Origin: an uncultured Collinsella sp.
GTDB taxonomy: Bacteria > Actinomycetota > Coriobacteriia > Coriobacteriales > Coriobacteriaceae
Direction of reading: 5' to 3'
DNA: 64,000 nt
Assembly: GCA_937943045.1 (NCBI GenBank)
Contig: CALEBN010000068.1
Span: forward strand, 1 to 64,000
Shown: in pieces, positions 8,761-17,486 of the stretch
How positions within the stretch are numbered: position 1 is the first letter of the stretch
Layout: each line of letters opens with the position of its first letter
The notes under the pieces: model-generated
Databases searched by the model: none
What the model was told of the DNA's origin: nothing
The model's input: the letters and a program-made list of their open reading frames with translations, nothing else
Program-made: the position numbers and the translations under genes

Positions 8761-10052
8761 TGGATGGCACGCTGTTCGTTCACCGTGAGTTTAATGGGTC
8801 TTACCAGCCGGTTGGCATATTGGAGGAAAATGCGGGGTTTCCGATATTCACCTATAGCCCCAAATATCTCGAGAGCGGTGATGCGGCGCCGATTTCGATC
8901 TCGCTGCCGTTGTCGGCCGAGACATTTAGTCCGGACGCAACGGGTTCCTTTTTCTCCGGCATCATTCCGGAGGGGCAGCTCAACAGGGACCTTGAGAAAA
9001 GGGCGCGAGCGGAACGCGGAGATTACTTTAAGGTGCTCGATTTGGTCCGCGACGAACCTGTCGGCGCTCTGGTTTTGACGCGAGAGCCTTCGGCCGACGG
9101 TCTCGAAATGGGCTATGAAGAGATAGATGCGGAACAGCTAAGCGGACTGGCATACGCACCGGCGGAGATTGCTTTTGATTTAACGCTAGAGAGTCGAATC
9201 TCCCTTGCAGGTGCTCAGGCGAAGGTCGGTCTCTACCATACGGGTGATGACCCATGCGGTGGATGGTACCTGCCTCATGGAGCGGCCCCATCCACACACA
9301 TTCTCAAGGCGGGGTCGAAAACGTTCCCGGGCGAGACAGTGTGCGAAGCGATGTGCGTGAGAGCCGCCTCTCTGATGGACCTATCGGCCGAAGAGTGCTT
9401 TCTTATCCGAGTTGAGGATGCCGAGCCAATTATCGCCGTGAAACGATTTGACCGAGTAACGCCTGATACCGGACGCTCGGTTGACGGATTGCCAATTCCA
9501 TACCGTTTGCACCAGGAAGATGTTTGTCAGGCCAAGGGCATCTCGCGTGAGCTTAAATATGAGCCGACGGGCGTCAATTACCTGGGGCTTATCGTCGATG
9601 CGGTGCGAAGGGCGTCGACGAATCAAATGGAGGACAGGTTCCTTGTCGGCTATAACCAGCTGTTCGACTATGCCGTAGGTAACTGTGATAACCATCTAAA
9701 GAACTGGTCGCTCGTATGGGACGAAAGTTGGAAGCAGGTGAGGTTGGCGCCGCTCTATGACGTGCTGTCCACAACGGTTTACCCCAGTCTCGTTCGTGAG
9801 ATGGGCGTCTCGTTTGGTGGGAGCCGCAAGATTGACGACGTAACGCGTGGGTCGGTGATGAGCCAAATGATTGAGGCGGGTTTGCCCGGGGGAATTGTCG
9901 CCGGAATGATTGCTGATACCTGCAATGAGGTTCCAGACGCGCTAAGAGACGCGGCGCGCGGTCTCAAAGAAGAGGGTTTTCCCGAGGCGGAGGTAATGTT
10001 CGAGAAGATCATTCCAGAAGTGCAAGCTCGTTTAAGCAGGATCGCCTTATAA
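8760..10052 (+). CDS. hipA: HipA-family serine/threonine kinase toxin
   Basis: A 430-residue HipA-family kinase. The N-terminal HipA domain (about 3-105) contains SISLPLS and FFSGIIPEGQ. The kinase core has SLAGAQAKVGL near 147, HILKAGSK near 181, and the catalytic GNCDNHLKN at 307-315, with Asp310 as the expected base and Asn315 as the metal ligand, followed by LAPLYDVLST. In E. coli HipA phosphorylates glutamyl-tRNA synthetase and induces dormancy; the target here is not known. All catalytic positions appear intact, so the toxin should be active unless held by HipB. A strong terminator follows. Confidence 0.9.
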   Translation: MDGTLFVHREFNGSYQPVGILEENAGFPIFTYSPKYLESGDAAPISISLPLSAETFSPDATGSFFSGIIPEGQLNRDLEKRARAERGDYFKVLDLVRDEPVGALVLTREPSADGLEMGYEEIDAEQLSGLAYAPAEIAFDLTLESRISLAGAQAKVGLYHTGDDPCGGWYLPHGAAPSTHILKAGSKTFPGETVCEAMCVRAASLMDLSAEECFLIRVEDAEPIIAVKRFDRVTPDTGRSVDGLPIPYRLHQEDVCQAKGISRELKYEPTGVNYLGLIVDAVRRASTNQMEDRFLVGYNQLFDYAVGNCDNHLKNWSLVWDESWKQVRLAPLYDVLSTTVYPSLVREMGVSFGGSRKIDDVTRGSVMSQMIEAGLPGGIVAGMIADTCNEVPDALRDAARGLKEEGFPEAEVMFEKIIPEVQARLSRIAL

Positions 10053-10076
10053 CAAAAACGTGCCGCCCAAACAAAA

Positions 10077-10110
10077 CGTGCCGCCCCAAACGGGGCGGCA
10101 CGCCATTTTT
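10077..10110 (+). terminator. Terminator of hipBA
   Basis: Perfect 11-bp stem CGTGCCGCCCC/GGGGCGGCACG with an AAAC loop, followed by CCATTTTTC. A partial copy of the left arm (CGTGCCGCCC) precedes it by about 20 bases. Confidence 0.85.
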
Positions 10111-10143
10111 CTATCAGATAACTCGCTGAAGTACGGTGACGAA

Positions 10144-10234
10144 GGCGCAAGGCCGGGAGGGGTTATCTAAGCCGACATCCCGCAGCCGCGAAGCGGCGAG
10201 GACGTCGGCGTGATAACCCCGCAGGCCTTGCGCC
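10144..10234. repeat. Long palindrome between hipA and uspA
   Basis: Three matched blocks are nested: GGCGCAAGGCC with GGCCTTGCGCC, GGGGTTATC with GATAACCCC, and GCCGAC with GTCGGC, around a CCGCGAAGCGG core. It sits between convergent genes and may end transcription on the uspA side, or be a repeated palindromic element. Confidence 0.7.
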
Positions 10235-10247
10235 GGCGGGAAGGAAC

Positions 10248-10685
10248 CTATTTCACGACCAAGATGTCGCAGTCGGTGTTGCGCAGCAGGAACGTCGAAA
10301 TTGAACCCAGGAGTGCATACTTGATCGAGGACAGGCCACGAGCGCCGCAGAGCACCAGGTCGGGCTTGACCACGTCGAGCATCTCGTCTTTGAGCGTCTC
10401 GCGAATGCGGCCGGCGCGAATCATGACCTCGACCTCGGGAATGTCGGGATTGGCCTTGGCCTCTTCGAGCTGCTTGGCGATGGAGTTCTTAAATGCCTCC
10501 TCTAGGCCGTTGACCAGATCGACCTGATAGGAACCGGCGCTCTCGAGTGCCGTGGAATCGATAACGTGGCCGATAATCAGCTTGGCGCCGTTGTTCGCGG
10601 CGACCTTGATGGCACGTGCGAGCACAAAATCCTGCTGCTCAGTACCGTCGAGTGAAACAAATACCTTGGTGTAGCCCTCGTTCAT
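10248..10685 (-). CDS. Universal stress protein, UspA family
   Basis: A 145-residue single-domain Usp. It starts KVFVSLDGTEQQDFVLARAI and carries an ATP-binding signature of the G-2X-G-9X-G type in GARGLSSIKYALLGSIS, with the final Ser-Thr positions altered to Ser-Ile-Ser, so nucleotide binding is likely. Family members help survival under stress or starvation, but the specific partner is unknown. It is transcribed alone toward a long palindrome and is divergent from uppP; the 247 bases between them must hold both promoters. Confidence 0.9.
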   Translation of the reverse strand: MNEGYTKVFVSLDGTEQQDFVLARAIKVAANNGAKLIIGHVIDSTALESAGSYQVDLVNGLEEAFKNSIAKQLEEAKANPDIPEVEVMIRAGRIRETLKDEMLDVVKPDLVLCGARGLSSIKYALLGSISTFLLRNTDCDILVVK

Positions 10686-10932
10686 GGTTTCCTCCTTGGT
10701 CTATCGCACGGGCGTGGGGCTCGTGCATCGGGCGGGCGCGGATGCGTGGCCGCTGGACACTTTATCTTGTTGCAGTTATACCCAAGGATTTGGGTTTGAC
10801 CGCTCGCAATTCTGTGAACGGGCGAGTTTTTTGGTAAGGGTGGGCGCGGTCGCGGCCGAACGGTTGATAATGGGACATCGCCCGCAACCGTCCGCAGAAC
10901 AATATCGGCGGGTGTCTAACGAGGGGGTCCCT

Positions 10933-11907
10933 TTGGATATCATTGAGCTTCTAAAATCTGCCTTCATGGGCCTGGTCGAGGGCATCACCGAATGGCTGCC
11001 TGTTTCGTCGACCGGTCACATGATCTTGGTGGACGAGTTCGTCAAGATGAACGTGAGCGAGACGTTCTGGAATATGTTCCTGGTCGTGATTCAGCTTGGC
11101 GCCATTTTGGCCGTCTGCGTCCTGTTCTTTTACGACCTCAACCCGTTTTCTCCCAGCAAAGGCAAGGAGGGTCGTCGCGACACCTGGGTGCTGTGGGGCA
11201 AGATTGTGCTCGGCTGCATTCCCGCCGCGGCGATCGGTCTGCCGCTTAACGACTGGATGGAGGAGCATTTCTACAATGCTCCCGTCGTGGCGCTGGCGCT
11301 CATTGTGTACGGCGTGCTGTTTATCGTGATCGAGAACTGGCGCGCGATCAAGCGCGACCAGGCCGCTCTTGCCGGTTCGTTTGGTTCGCGTGCCGTGGTG
11401 GCGGGCGGACGCCCCGCTGGTGCGCATTTTGCCACTCCCGCTGCGGCTGCCGCTTCAGACGATGACGATAACCTGGACTTTGGCTCCATCACTACGCTCG
11501 AGGATCTGAGCTGGAAGACCGCGCTGGGTATCGGTTGCTTCCAGGTGCTTTCGCTGATTCCGGGCACATCGCGCTCCGGCTCCACGATCATCGGCGGCCT
11601 GCTGCTGGGCTGCACGCGCTCGGTGGCGTCTAAGTTCACGTTCTTCCTGGCTATTCCCGTTATGTTTGGCGCGAGCGCGCTCAAGCTGGTCAAGTACTTT
11701 ATTAAGGGCGGCACGTTCGGCACCAACGAAATCGCCATCCTGGGCGTGGGCTGCGTCGTCGCCTTTGTGGTGTCGCTCATTGCCATCAAGTGGCTTATGG
11801 GCTTCGTGCGCCGTCACGACTTTAAGTGCTTCGGCGTCTACCGCATCATCCTGGGCATCGTGGTGCTCGCGTACTTCTTTGTCCTGGAGCCTATGCTCGG
11901 CCTGTAA
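10933..11907 (+). CDS. uppP: Undecaprenyl-diphosphate phosphatase
   Basis: This 324-residue integral membrane enzyme recycles the lipid carrier by removing one phosphate from undecaprenyl diphosphate, and so supports cell wall synthesis and bacitracin tolerance. I place the start at TTG 10933, because GAGGGGG ends five bases before it and the family N-terminus (LLKSAFMGLVEGITEWLPVS) begins there; the longer frame from 10684 has no support. The two catalytic motifs are present: EGITEWLPVSSTGH at 16-29 and PGTSRSGST near 211-219. Between them is a 50-residue cytosolic insert rich in Ala, Gly and Asp. About eight membrane helices. Confidence 0.93.
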   Translation: MDIIELLKSAFMGLVEGITEWLPVSSTGHMILVDEFVKMNVSETFWNMFLVVIQLGAILAVCVLFFYDLNPFSPSKGKEGRRDTWVLWGKIVLGCIPAAAIGLPLNDWMEEHFYNAPVVALALIVYGVLFIVIENWRAIKRDQAALAGSFGSRAVVAGGRPAGAHFATPAAAAASDDDDNLDFGSITTLEDLSWKTALGIGCFQVLSLIPGTSRSGSTIIGGLLLGCTRSVASKFTFFLAIPVMFGASALKLVKYFIKGGTFGTNEIAILGVGCVVAFVVSLIAIKWLMGFVRRHDFKCFGVYRIILGIVVLAYFFVLEPMLGL

Positions 11908-12238
11908 CTTGGTCGACGCTGCGCGGCGGCCGGGGCGACAACTTGTCATTCAAAGGGGGCGGCATGACCAGAAGGTCTATGCCGCCCCTTTTCATGCCAA
12001 TTTGTTCGCCCTGGCCACCGCTCGCTGCTGCTGCCATGACATCGGCGGTTTCGTGATTGTCAATTGATTGGTGCAGACCAACCTGACCCCATTGCGCCAA
12101 ATTCGCTGGGGCGGCCTGACGGTGACGCACGGAGTCGTGGTGTGATTTGCGTCGGTGTCCGCGCGGCTCGGTATACTGGTACGGCTCAAACTATGGCGCC
12201 GCCCGCAGGCGCGCCGTCCGTCAGATGAGGAGTCGCCC
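11908..12238. other. Intergenic region uppP-pcrA
   Basis: It holds the uppP terminator at 11953-11993 and otherwise little that I can name. A TATACT at 12172-12177 could be the pcrA -10 box, with a weak TTGCGT 19 bases upstream. Confidence 0.4.
11953..11993 (+). terminator. Terminator of uppP
   Basis: GGGGCGGCAT and ATGCCGCCCC form a perfect stem around a 13-base loop, followed by TTTTC; A residues before the left arm make it partly bidirectional. Confidence 0.85.
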
Positions 12239-15139
12239 ATGACCCAGCCCTTGCCCTGGGAAAAGAACGCCGCGGTATCCGTGCCGCCCGCGCCGGAACC
12301 CGTGCCGCTCGATGCATACACCGCTCCTGCTGCGCCGGAGCCCGAGCTCGTCCCGCTCGACATTTACGACGCTCCCGCGCCGGCGCCCAAGCCCGCCAAG
12401 CCGCTCGTCGACATTGACAGCCTTAATCCCGCCCAGCGCGAGGCGGTCCTGACCACCGAGGGCCCGCTGCTGGTCCTTGCCGGTGCTGGCTCGGGCAAGA
12501 CCCGCGTCCTGACCTTCCGCATCGCCCATATGCTCGGCGACCTGGGTGTTAAGCCTTGGCAGGTTCTTGCCATCACGTTTACCAACAAGGCCGCTGCCGA
12601 GATGCGCGAGCGTCTGGCGGCACTCATCCCAAGCGGCACTCGTGGCATGTGGGTGTGCACCTTCCATGCCATGTGCGTGCGCATGCTGCGCGAGGACGCC
12701 GACCTGCTGGGCTACACCGGCCAGTTCACCATCTACGATGACGATGACTCAAAGCGCATGGTGCGCGACATTATGCAGGCGCTCGGCATCGAGCAAAAGC
12801 AGTTCCCCATCAACATGATCCGCAGCAAGATCAGCTCTGCTAAAAACGCCATGATCGGGCCCGAGGACATGCTCAAGTCCGCCGATAGCCCCAACGACAA
12901 AAAGGCCGCGCAGGTCTACTTGGAGCTGGAGCGCCGCCTGCGCGCCGCCAATGCGATGGACTTTGACGACCTGCTCGTGCGCACGCTCGAGCTGCTGCGT
13001 ACCCGCCCCGAGGTGCTCGACAAGTACCAGGAGCGCTTCCGCTACATTAGCGTCGACGAGTATCAGGACACCAACCACGTCCAGTACGAGATCGCCAACC
13101 TGCTGGCCGCCAAGTACCAAAACCTCATGGTCGTAGGCGACGACGACCAGTCCATTTATAGCTGGCGTGGCGCCGACATCACCAACATCCTGGACTTTGA
13201 GAAGGACTTTAAAAACTGCAAGACCGTCAAGCTGGAGCAGAACTACCGCTCCACGGGCCATATCCTGAGCGCCGCCAACGCCGTGGTGCGTCACAACTCG
13301 CAGCGCAAGGAAAAGCGCCTGTTTACGGCCGAGGGCGACGGCGAGAAGATCCAGGCCTTCCAGGCAAGCGACGAGCGCGACGAGGGTCGCTGGATTGCCG
13401 GCGAGATCGAGAAGCTGCATGCCAAGGGTACGAGCTACGACGATATCGCCGTGTTCTACCGCACCAACGCCCAGTCGCGTATTCTCGAAGATATGTTTCT
13501 GCGCGCGGGCGTGCCCTACAAGATCGTGGGCGGCACGCGATTCTTCGACCGTGCCGAGATCCGCGACGTCATGGCCTACCTTAAGATGATCGTGAACCCG
13601 GCCGACGAGATGAGCGTCAAGCGCGTCATCAACACGCCGCGCCGCGGCATCGGCTCCACCTCGATCCAAAAGATCGAGCAGCTGGCGCGCGACAACCGCT
13701 GCTCATTCTTCCAGGCCTGCGAGATCGCAACAGCCGAGACGGGCATGTTTAGTGCCAAGGTGCGTAACGGCCTGTCGAGCTTTGTGGCGCTGGTGCGCGA
13801 GGGTCGCCGCATGGACGGCGAGCTCAAGGACGTCGTCGAGATGATCGTCGATAAGACGGGCCTGCTGCAGGCTTTCCGCGCCGAGGGCACCATGGAGTCC
13901 GAGAGCCGCGCCGAGAACATCCAGGAATTCCTGGGCGTCGCCGCCGAATTTGAGGAGACGCACGAGGATATCGAAGGTACGCTCGAGAGCTTGGAAGAGC
14001 TGCGCGCTGCCGGTGTTGCCGATGTGCCTGCTAGCGCCGAGCCCGAGCCTGTCGTGGTGAGCGCGCCTGCGCCCGAACCGGGGCCATCTGCCCCGGTATC
14101 CTCGTTTGAGGCGCTCGTTGGCGCGCGTGACGCCGCGGGCTCCAATCCGCTCGATAGCTTGGCCGCTCCGGCGCTGTCTCCGCAGGATGCCCTGGCCGCC
14201 GCCATCGCGGGCAACGCGTATGCCGCGCCGACGGAGATGCCGGCGGGTGCCGTGCATGCCGACGAGATCGAGCGCACCTACGGTCCGCTCACCTGTAAGG
14301 CGCTGCCGGCGCTCATGGAGTGGCTGGCCCTGCGCTCCGACTTGGATTCCCTGGCCGGCGAGACGCATGCCATTACCATGATGACCATCCACTCCGCCAA
14401 GGGCCTGGAGTTCCCGGCGGTGTTCGTGGCCGGCATGGAGGAGGGTATCTTCCCGCACGTGCACGACTTTGGCGGTAGTGACGATCCGGGCAAGCTCGAG
14501 GAGGAGCGTCGCCTGGCCTACGTTGCCATCACGCGTGCCCGTAAGCGCCTGTTCCTGACCTATGCGGCCACGCGTCGCACCTACGGCTCGACCTCTGCCA
14601 ACCCGCGCTCGCGCTTCCTCAACGAGATTCCGTTTGAGGATATCGAGTTTAGCGGTATCGGTTCTGCCGGTTTTGAGGGCACGGGCTGGGAGAAGCGCGG
14701 CGACCGTCACGGCACCTTTGGCTCGGGCATGGGCTCGGATATGTATGGCGGCAAGGTGTTCGGTTCGCATACGCGCTCGACCGGCGGTTCCGGTTCGCGC
14801 GGCGGATCGAGCTTCGACGATTTCTTTGGTGGCAGCACCTATGGCACCGAGCGCCATCGCGGGGTTTCGCCCGATGCCGGCCGTGTTGCCTCGACCTTTG
14901 GTTCGGGCGCGCCGCGAGCTAAAAAGCCGTCGTCCAAGGTGTCGCCGACGGTGGAGCGCAAGGTCGATCGCGCCAGTGCATCGCAGGACTTTGCCGCGGG
15001 CGATACCGTGAGCCACAAGACCTTTGGTACGGGCACCGTGATCTCGGTCGCTGGAGACATGATCGAGGTCCAGTTCGAAAAGACCGGCCAGACCAAAAAG
15101 CTCATGAAGGGCTTCGCACCGATCGTCAAGTTGTCGTAA
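12239..15139 (+). CDS. pcrA: ATP-dependent DNA helicase PcrA/UvrD
   Basis: A 966-residue superfamily 1A helicase acting in repair and replication. ATG 12239 follows GATGAGGAG; the GTG further upstream is not needed. In order: a Pro/Ala-rich N-terminal leader of about 60 residues, Walker A (AGAGSGKTR at 82-90), DEYQDTN, VGDDDQSIYSWRGAD, LEQNYRST, MTIHSAKGLEFP near 714, and YVAITRARKRL. A low-complexity Ala/Pro/Glu insert interrupts domain 2 at about residues 588-677. The C-terminal 50 residues (VSHKTFGTGTVISVAGDMIE) form the Tudor-like domain that binds RNA polymerase in PcrA. Longer than the usual 720-750 residues because of leader, insert and a Gly/Ser-rich linker. Confidence 0.95.
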   Translation: MTQPLPWEKNAAVSVPPAPEPVPLDAYTAPAAPEPELVPLDIYDAPAPAPKPAKPLVDIDSLNPAQREAVLTTEGPLLVLAGAGSGKTRVLTFRIAHMLGDLGVKPWQVLAITFTNKAAAEMRERLAALIPSGTRGMWVCTFHAMCVRMLREDADLLGYTGQFTIYDDDDSKRMVRDIMQALGIEQKQFPINMIRSKISSAKNAMIGPEDMLKSADSPNDKKAAQVYLELERRLRAANAMDFDDLLVRTLELLRTRPEVLDKYQERFRYISVDEYQDTNHVQYEIANLLAAKYQNLMVVGDDDQSIYSWRGADITNILDFEKDFKNCKTVKLEQNYRSTGHILSAANAVVRHNSQRKEKRLFTAEGDGEKIQAFQASDERDEGRWIAGEIEKLHAKGTSYDDIAVFYRTNAQSRILEDMFLRAGVPYKIVGGTRFFDRAEIRDVMAYLKMIVNPADEMSVKRVINTPRRGIGSTSIQKIEQLARDNRCSFFQACEIATAETGMFSAKVRNGLSSFVALVREGRRMDGELKDVVEMIVDKTGLLQAFRAEGTMESESRAENIQEFLGVAAEFEETHEDIEGTLESLEELRAAGVADVPASAEPEPVVVSAPAPEPGPSAPVSSFEALVGARDAAGSNPLDSLAAPALSPQDALAAAIAGNAYAAPTEMPAGAVHADEIERTYGPLTCKALPALMEWLALRSDLDSLAGETHAITMMTIHSAKGLEFPAVFVAGMEEGIFPHVHDFGGSDDPGKLEEERRLAYVAITRARKRLFLTYAATRRTYGSTSANPRSRFLNEIPFEDIEFSGIGSAGFEGTGWEKRGDRHGTFGSGMGSDMYGGKVFGSHTRSTGGSGSRGGSSFDDFFGGSTYGTERHRGVSPDAGRVASTFGSGAPRAKKPSSKVSPTVERKVDRASASQDFAAGDTVSHKTFGTGTVISVAGDMIEVQFEKTGQTKKLMKGFAPIVKLS

Positions 15140-15146
15140 TCCCGGC

Positions 15147-15276
15147 GGACCTGGGCGGGCGTATAGGGCAACATCGCCTGCTCGGACAGTCCTGCGCAAG
15201 ACGGAGAGCACATTAAGTGCTCTCCTTTGCGTGCGGAACTCGCGATCGATGTTGCCCTATACGCCCGCCCAGGTCC
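15147..15276. repeat. 130-bp palindrome with perfect 30-bp arms
   Basis: Bases 15147-15176 (GGACCTGGGCGGGCGTATAG and on to CAACATCG) are the exact reverse complement of 15247-15276. Inside is a second hairpin, GGAGAGCAC/GTGCTCTCC (15203-15225), flanked by CGCAA/TTGCG. It lies between the convergent ends of pcrA and manA. Confidence 0.85.
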
Positions 15277-15361
15277 TTAGATAACGCTGCTTGCGAACGT
15301 CGCTCTGCTCGTTCGCTTTTTAATCTGGAGAGCCGGGTGGGCTGATGAATAGATACGAGTA

Positions 15362-15397
15362 GGGGCTCTCCCGTACATAGACGGGGGAGCCCCTTGT
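15362..15397. terminator. Terminator between pcrA and manA
   Basis: GGGGCTCTCCCGT pairs with ACGGGGGAGCCCC (one mismatch) around ACATAG, followed on the plus strand by TTGTT. It can serve the convergent manA transcript or end pcrA read-through. Confidence 0.65.
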
Positions 15398-15459
15398 TGC
15401 GTCTTAGATTGTTGTTCCAACCCCGCGCCCATCCCGGCGAGCGTTCGGGGATCGGTAGC

Positions 15460-16392
15460 TTACAGGTGGCTGATGATCAGTTCCATCTTGCCTTCGAGGT
15501 CGATGGAGCTGACGGTGCTGGGCGCCAGCAGGTGGCTTCCCTTGTGGACGGGGTCGCCGCAGACGGTGCCTTCGCCGTCGATGACTGACAGGCACATGAA
15601 GGGCCAGCGCTGGTCGAGGGTCTTGCTGCCGTCGACACACACGCGATCGACGGTGTAGCAGGGGTTGGACTCGAGCTCGGTCACGCCATCGACCTCGGGC
15701 GCGGTCACCGTGCCGTCGGTCGGAGCCTGAACGTCGAAATCGATGCAGTCGAGGCTCTGCTCAATGTGCAGAGGACGCAGCTTGCCGTCGGTGCCGGGGC
15801 GGTCGTAGTCGTACAGGCGATAGGTCACGTCGCTCGACTGCTGCGTCTCCAAAATGAGCGTACCAGTCTTGATGGCGTGCACGGTACCGGAGTCAATCTG
15901 GAAAAAGTCGCCCTTGTGAATCGGCAGCACGTTGAGCATGTCGTCCCAGCGGCCGTCCTCGATCATACGCGCGGCCTCGGCGCGGTCGTGCGCGCGCTGG
16001 CCGACGATGATCGTGGCACCGGGTTCGCAGTCCAGTACATACCAGCACTCGGTTTTGCCCAGGCTGCCGTTCTCGTGCTTGGCGGCGTACTCGTCGTTGG
16101 GGTGAATCTGGATCGAAAGGTCGTCCTTGGCGTCCAGAATCTTAATGAGCAGCGGGAACTCCTTGCCCTCGCAATTGCCAAAAAGCTCACGGTGCTCGGC
16201 CCACAGCCACGAAAGCGTGCGACCGACGTACGGGCCCTCAGCGATCTGGCAGTCGCCGTTGGGGTGTGCCGAGATGGCCCAGCACTCACCGATGGGACCC
16301 TCGGGAATGTCGTAGCCAAACACGGTCTCCAGCTGGCGGCCGCCCCAGATCTTCTCGTGGAAGATCGGCGTGAGTTTAATCAAATCGGACAT
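15460..16392 (-). CDS. manA: Mannose-6-phosphate isomerase, class I
   Basis: This 310-residue zinc enzyme interconverts mannose-6-phosphate and fructose-6-phosphate and thus feeds PTS-imported mannose to glycolysis. The start is ATG at 16392 (MSDLIKLTP), seven bases after GGGAG; an ATG two codons upstream is too close to it. Zinc ligands are visible: Gln95 and His97 in IQIHPND, Glu115 in GKTECWYVL, and His172 in SGTVHAI. Length fits the short Firmicutes-type ManA. It lies between convergent pcrA and a GntR regulator transcribed the same way, 72 bases upstream of its start. Confidence 0.93.
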   Translation of the reverse strand: MSDLIKLTPIFHEKIWGGRQLETVFGYDIPEGPIGECWAISAHPNGDCQIAEGPYVGRTLSWLWAEHRELFGNCEGKEFPLLIKILDAKDDLSIQIHPNDEYAAKHENGSLGKTECWYVLDCEPGATIIVGQRAHDRAEAARMIEDGRWDDMLNVLPIHKGDFFQIDSGTVHAIKTGTLILETQQSSDVTYRLYDYDRPGTDGKLRPLHIEQSLDCIDFDVQAPTDGTVTAPEVDGVTELESNPCYTVDRVCVDGSKTLDQRWPFMCLSVIDGEGTVCGDPVHKGSHLLAPSTVSSIDLEGKMELIISHL

Positions 16393-16464
16393 GTGCATAC
16401 TCCCATAAGGTTGTGCGGGTGCCGCGTAAGACAGCTCAAAACGAGCACCCACCGGATTACAAAA

Positions 16465-17184
16465 CTAGGCCAGCGTTACGTTGTGCAGCTCAAAGCGGTC
16501 GCCTACGTTGTGCGAGACAGAATATTCAAACGCGGTGCCGCTATCCAAGAAGCCAATCTGGTTGAGTTCGAGCAAGGGAGAGCCGGGTTTGGTATCCAGG
16601 CGCTCGGCCTCTTCTTCAGTTGCCGCGACAGCGCGAATGGTACGGTGGAAACTCGAGATCTTGAGTCCGCACTGCTCGCGGATGAAGCTGTAGACCGACG
16701 CGTACAGGTCTTTTTTCTTAAGACCCGGAATCAGCTCGAGTGGCATATAGGTGTACTCAATAACGATGGGCTGACCATCGACCTCGCGTACGCGCACGAT
16801 GTGATAGGCAAAGTCGTCTTCGGCCATTCCCAGTTGGGTCGCAACCTCTGCCGGCGGATTGACGATCGAGAAATCGTAGACCACCGAGGTCACTTTCTCC
16901 CCGCGATGCTCGTACGAAAAGCCTTGGGCACGGTCGTTCTTGCCTTGGAAAAACACCTGGCCGGGAAGCCCCGCCGTGTCCTTGACGTAGGTGCCCGATC
17001 CGCGCCGGCTAGTAATAAGGCCTTCCTCGGTGATCTGCTCAATCGCTCGTTTGACGGTGATTTTGGAAACGCTATAGAGCTCACAGAACTCAACGACGGT
17101 GGGCAACTTATCGCCCGGCTTAAGGGCGCCGTCCTCGATGCTTCGACGGATATCTGCAGCTATCGCCTCGTATTTGGGAATCAT
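16465..17184 (-). CDS. GntR-family (HutC/UTRA) regulator of the beta-glucoside operon
   Basis: A 239-residue repressor with an N-terminal winged helix-turn-helix (LPTVVEFCELYSVSKITVKR, about 27-46) and a UTRA ligand-binding domain (about 85-235). The start ATG 17184 follows GGGAGGA. It is divergent from the 6-phospho-beta-glucosidase/PTS operon, with 302 bases between the starts, so it most likely represses that operon until a phosphorylated beta-glucoside binds the UTRA domain. BglR and TreR have this architecture. manA follows on the same strand and may share its transcript. Confidence 0.88.
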   Translation of the reverse strand: MIPKYEAIAADIRRSIEDGALKPGDKLPTVVEFCELYSVSKITVKRAIEQITEEGLITSRRGSGTYVKDTAGLPGQVFFQGKNDRAQGFSYEHRGEKVTSVVYDFSIVNPPAEVATQLGMAEDDFAYHIVRVREVDGQPIVIEYTYMPLELIPGLKKKDLYASVYSFIREQCGLKISSFHRTIRAVAATEEEAERLDTKPGSPLLELNQIGFLDSGTAFEYSVSHNVGDRFELHNVTLA

Positions 17185-17486
17185 GCAATCCTCCCTTCAT
17201 ATTTGCGTCGATATAAAGAGAGTATACCTACTTAAAAAGCATCCATATGGCTTTCATGAAAGAAGTTCGATAAAGAAAAATGAAAAAGACGCTTTACATA
17301 GAAAATTAGAGCGCTATAGTTACAGACAACAAGCGAGATGCATTGGCGTTTGCTTGTGCTGTTTGGAGACGGATTTGTTTTGGTGGGTCGGATATCCGGA
17401 AAACCGGTGCGCGCCCGCGCCGGATAACCTGCCAAAGCAAACCCGTCTCCAACCGGAAGCTCTAGAACACGAAAGCGAGGACTTTG
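17185..17486. promoter_or_regulatory. Divergent control region of the beta-glucoside operon
   Basis: The region between the GntR gene and the glucosidase gene is A/T-rich for its first 150 bases, which is where both promoters should lie, and then holds the large hairpin at 17363-17452. A GTATAC palindrome at 17222-17227 is a weak operator candidate. Confidence 0.45.
17363..17452 (+). repeat. Imperfect 90-base leader hairpin before bgl
   Basis: Arms of about 33-37 bases pair imperfectly: TTGGAGACGG..TTTG.TTTGG to the left, CCAAAGCAAACCCGTCTCCAA to the right, with ATCCGG/CCGGAT at the loop end. It ends about 20 bases before the glucosidase ribosome site. The same CCTGCCAAA.CAAACC.GTC word recurs in the terminator at 21304. 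It may be a termination/antitermination hairpin or a repeat. Confidence 0.6.

Noticed and set aside
13703..15211. 502-codon minus-strand frame within pcrA
   Set aside because: Shadow of the helicase gene; the sequence resembles no family.
17222..17227. GTATAC as operator of the bgl GntR regulator
   Set aside because: Too short, and no second copy with regular spacing was found.
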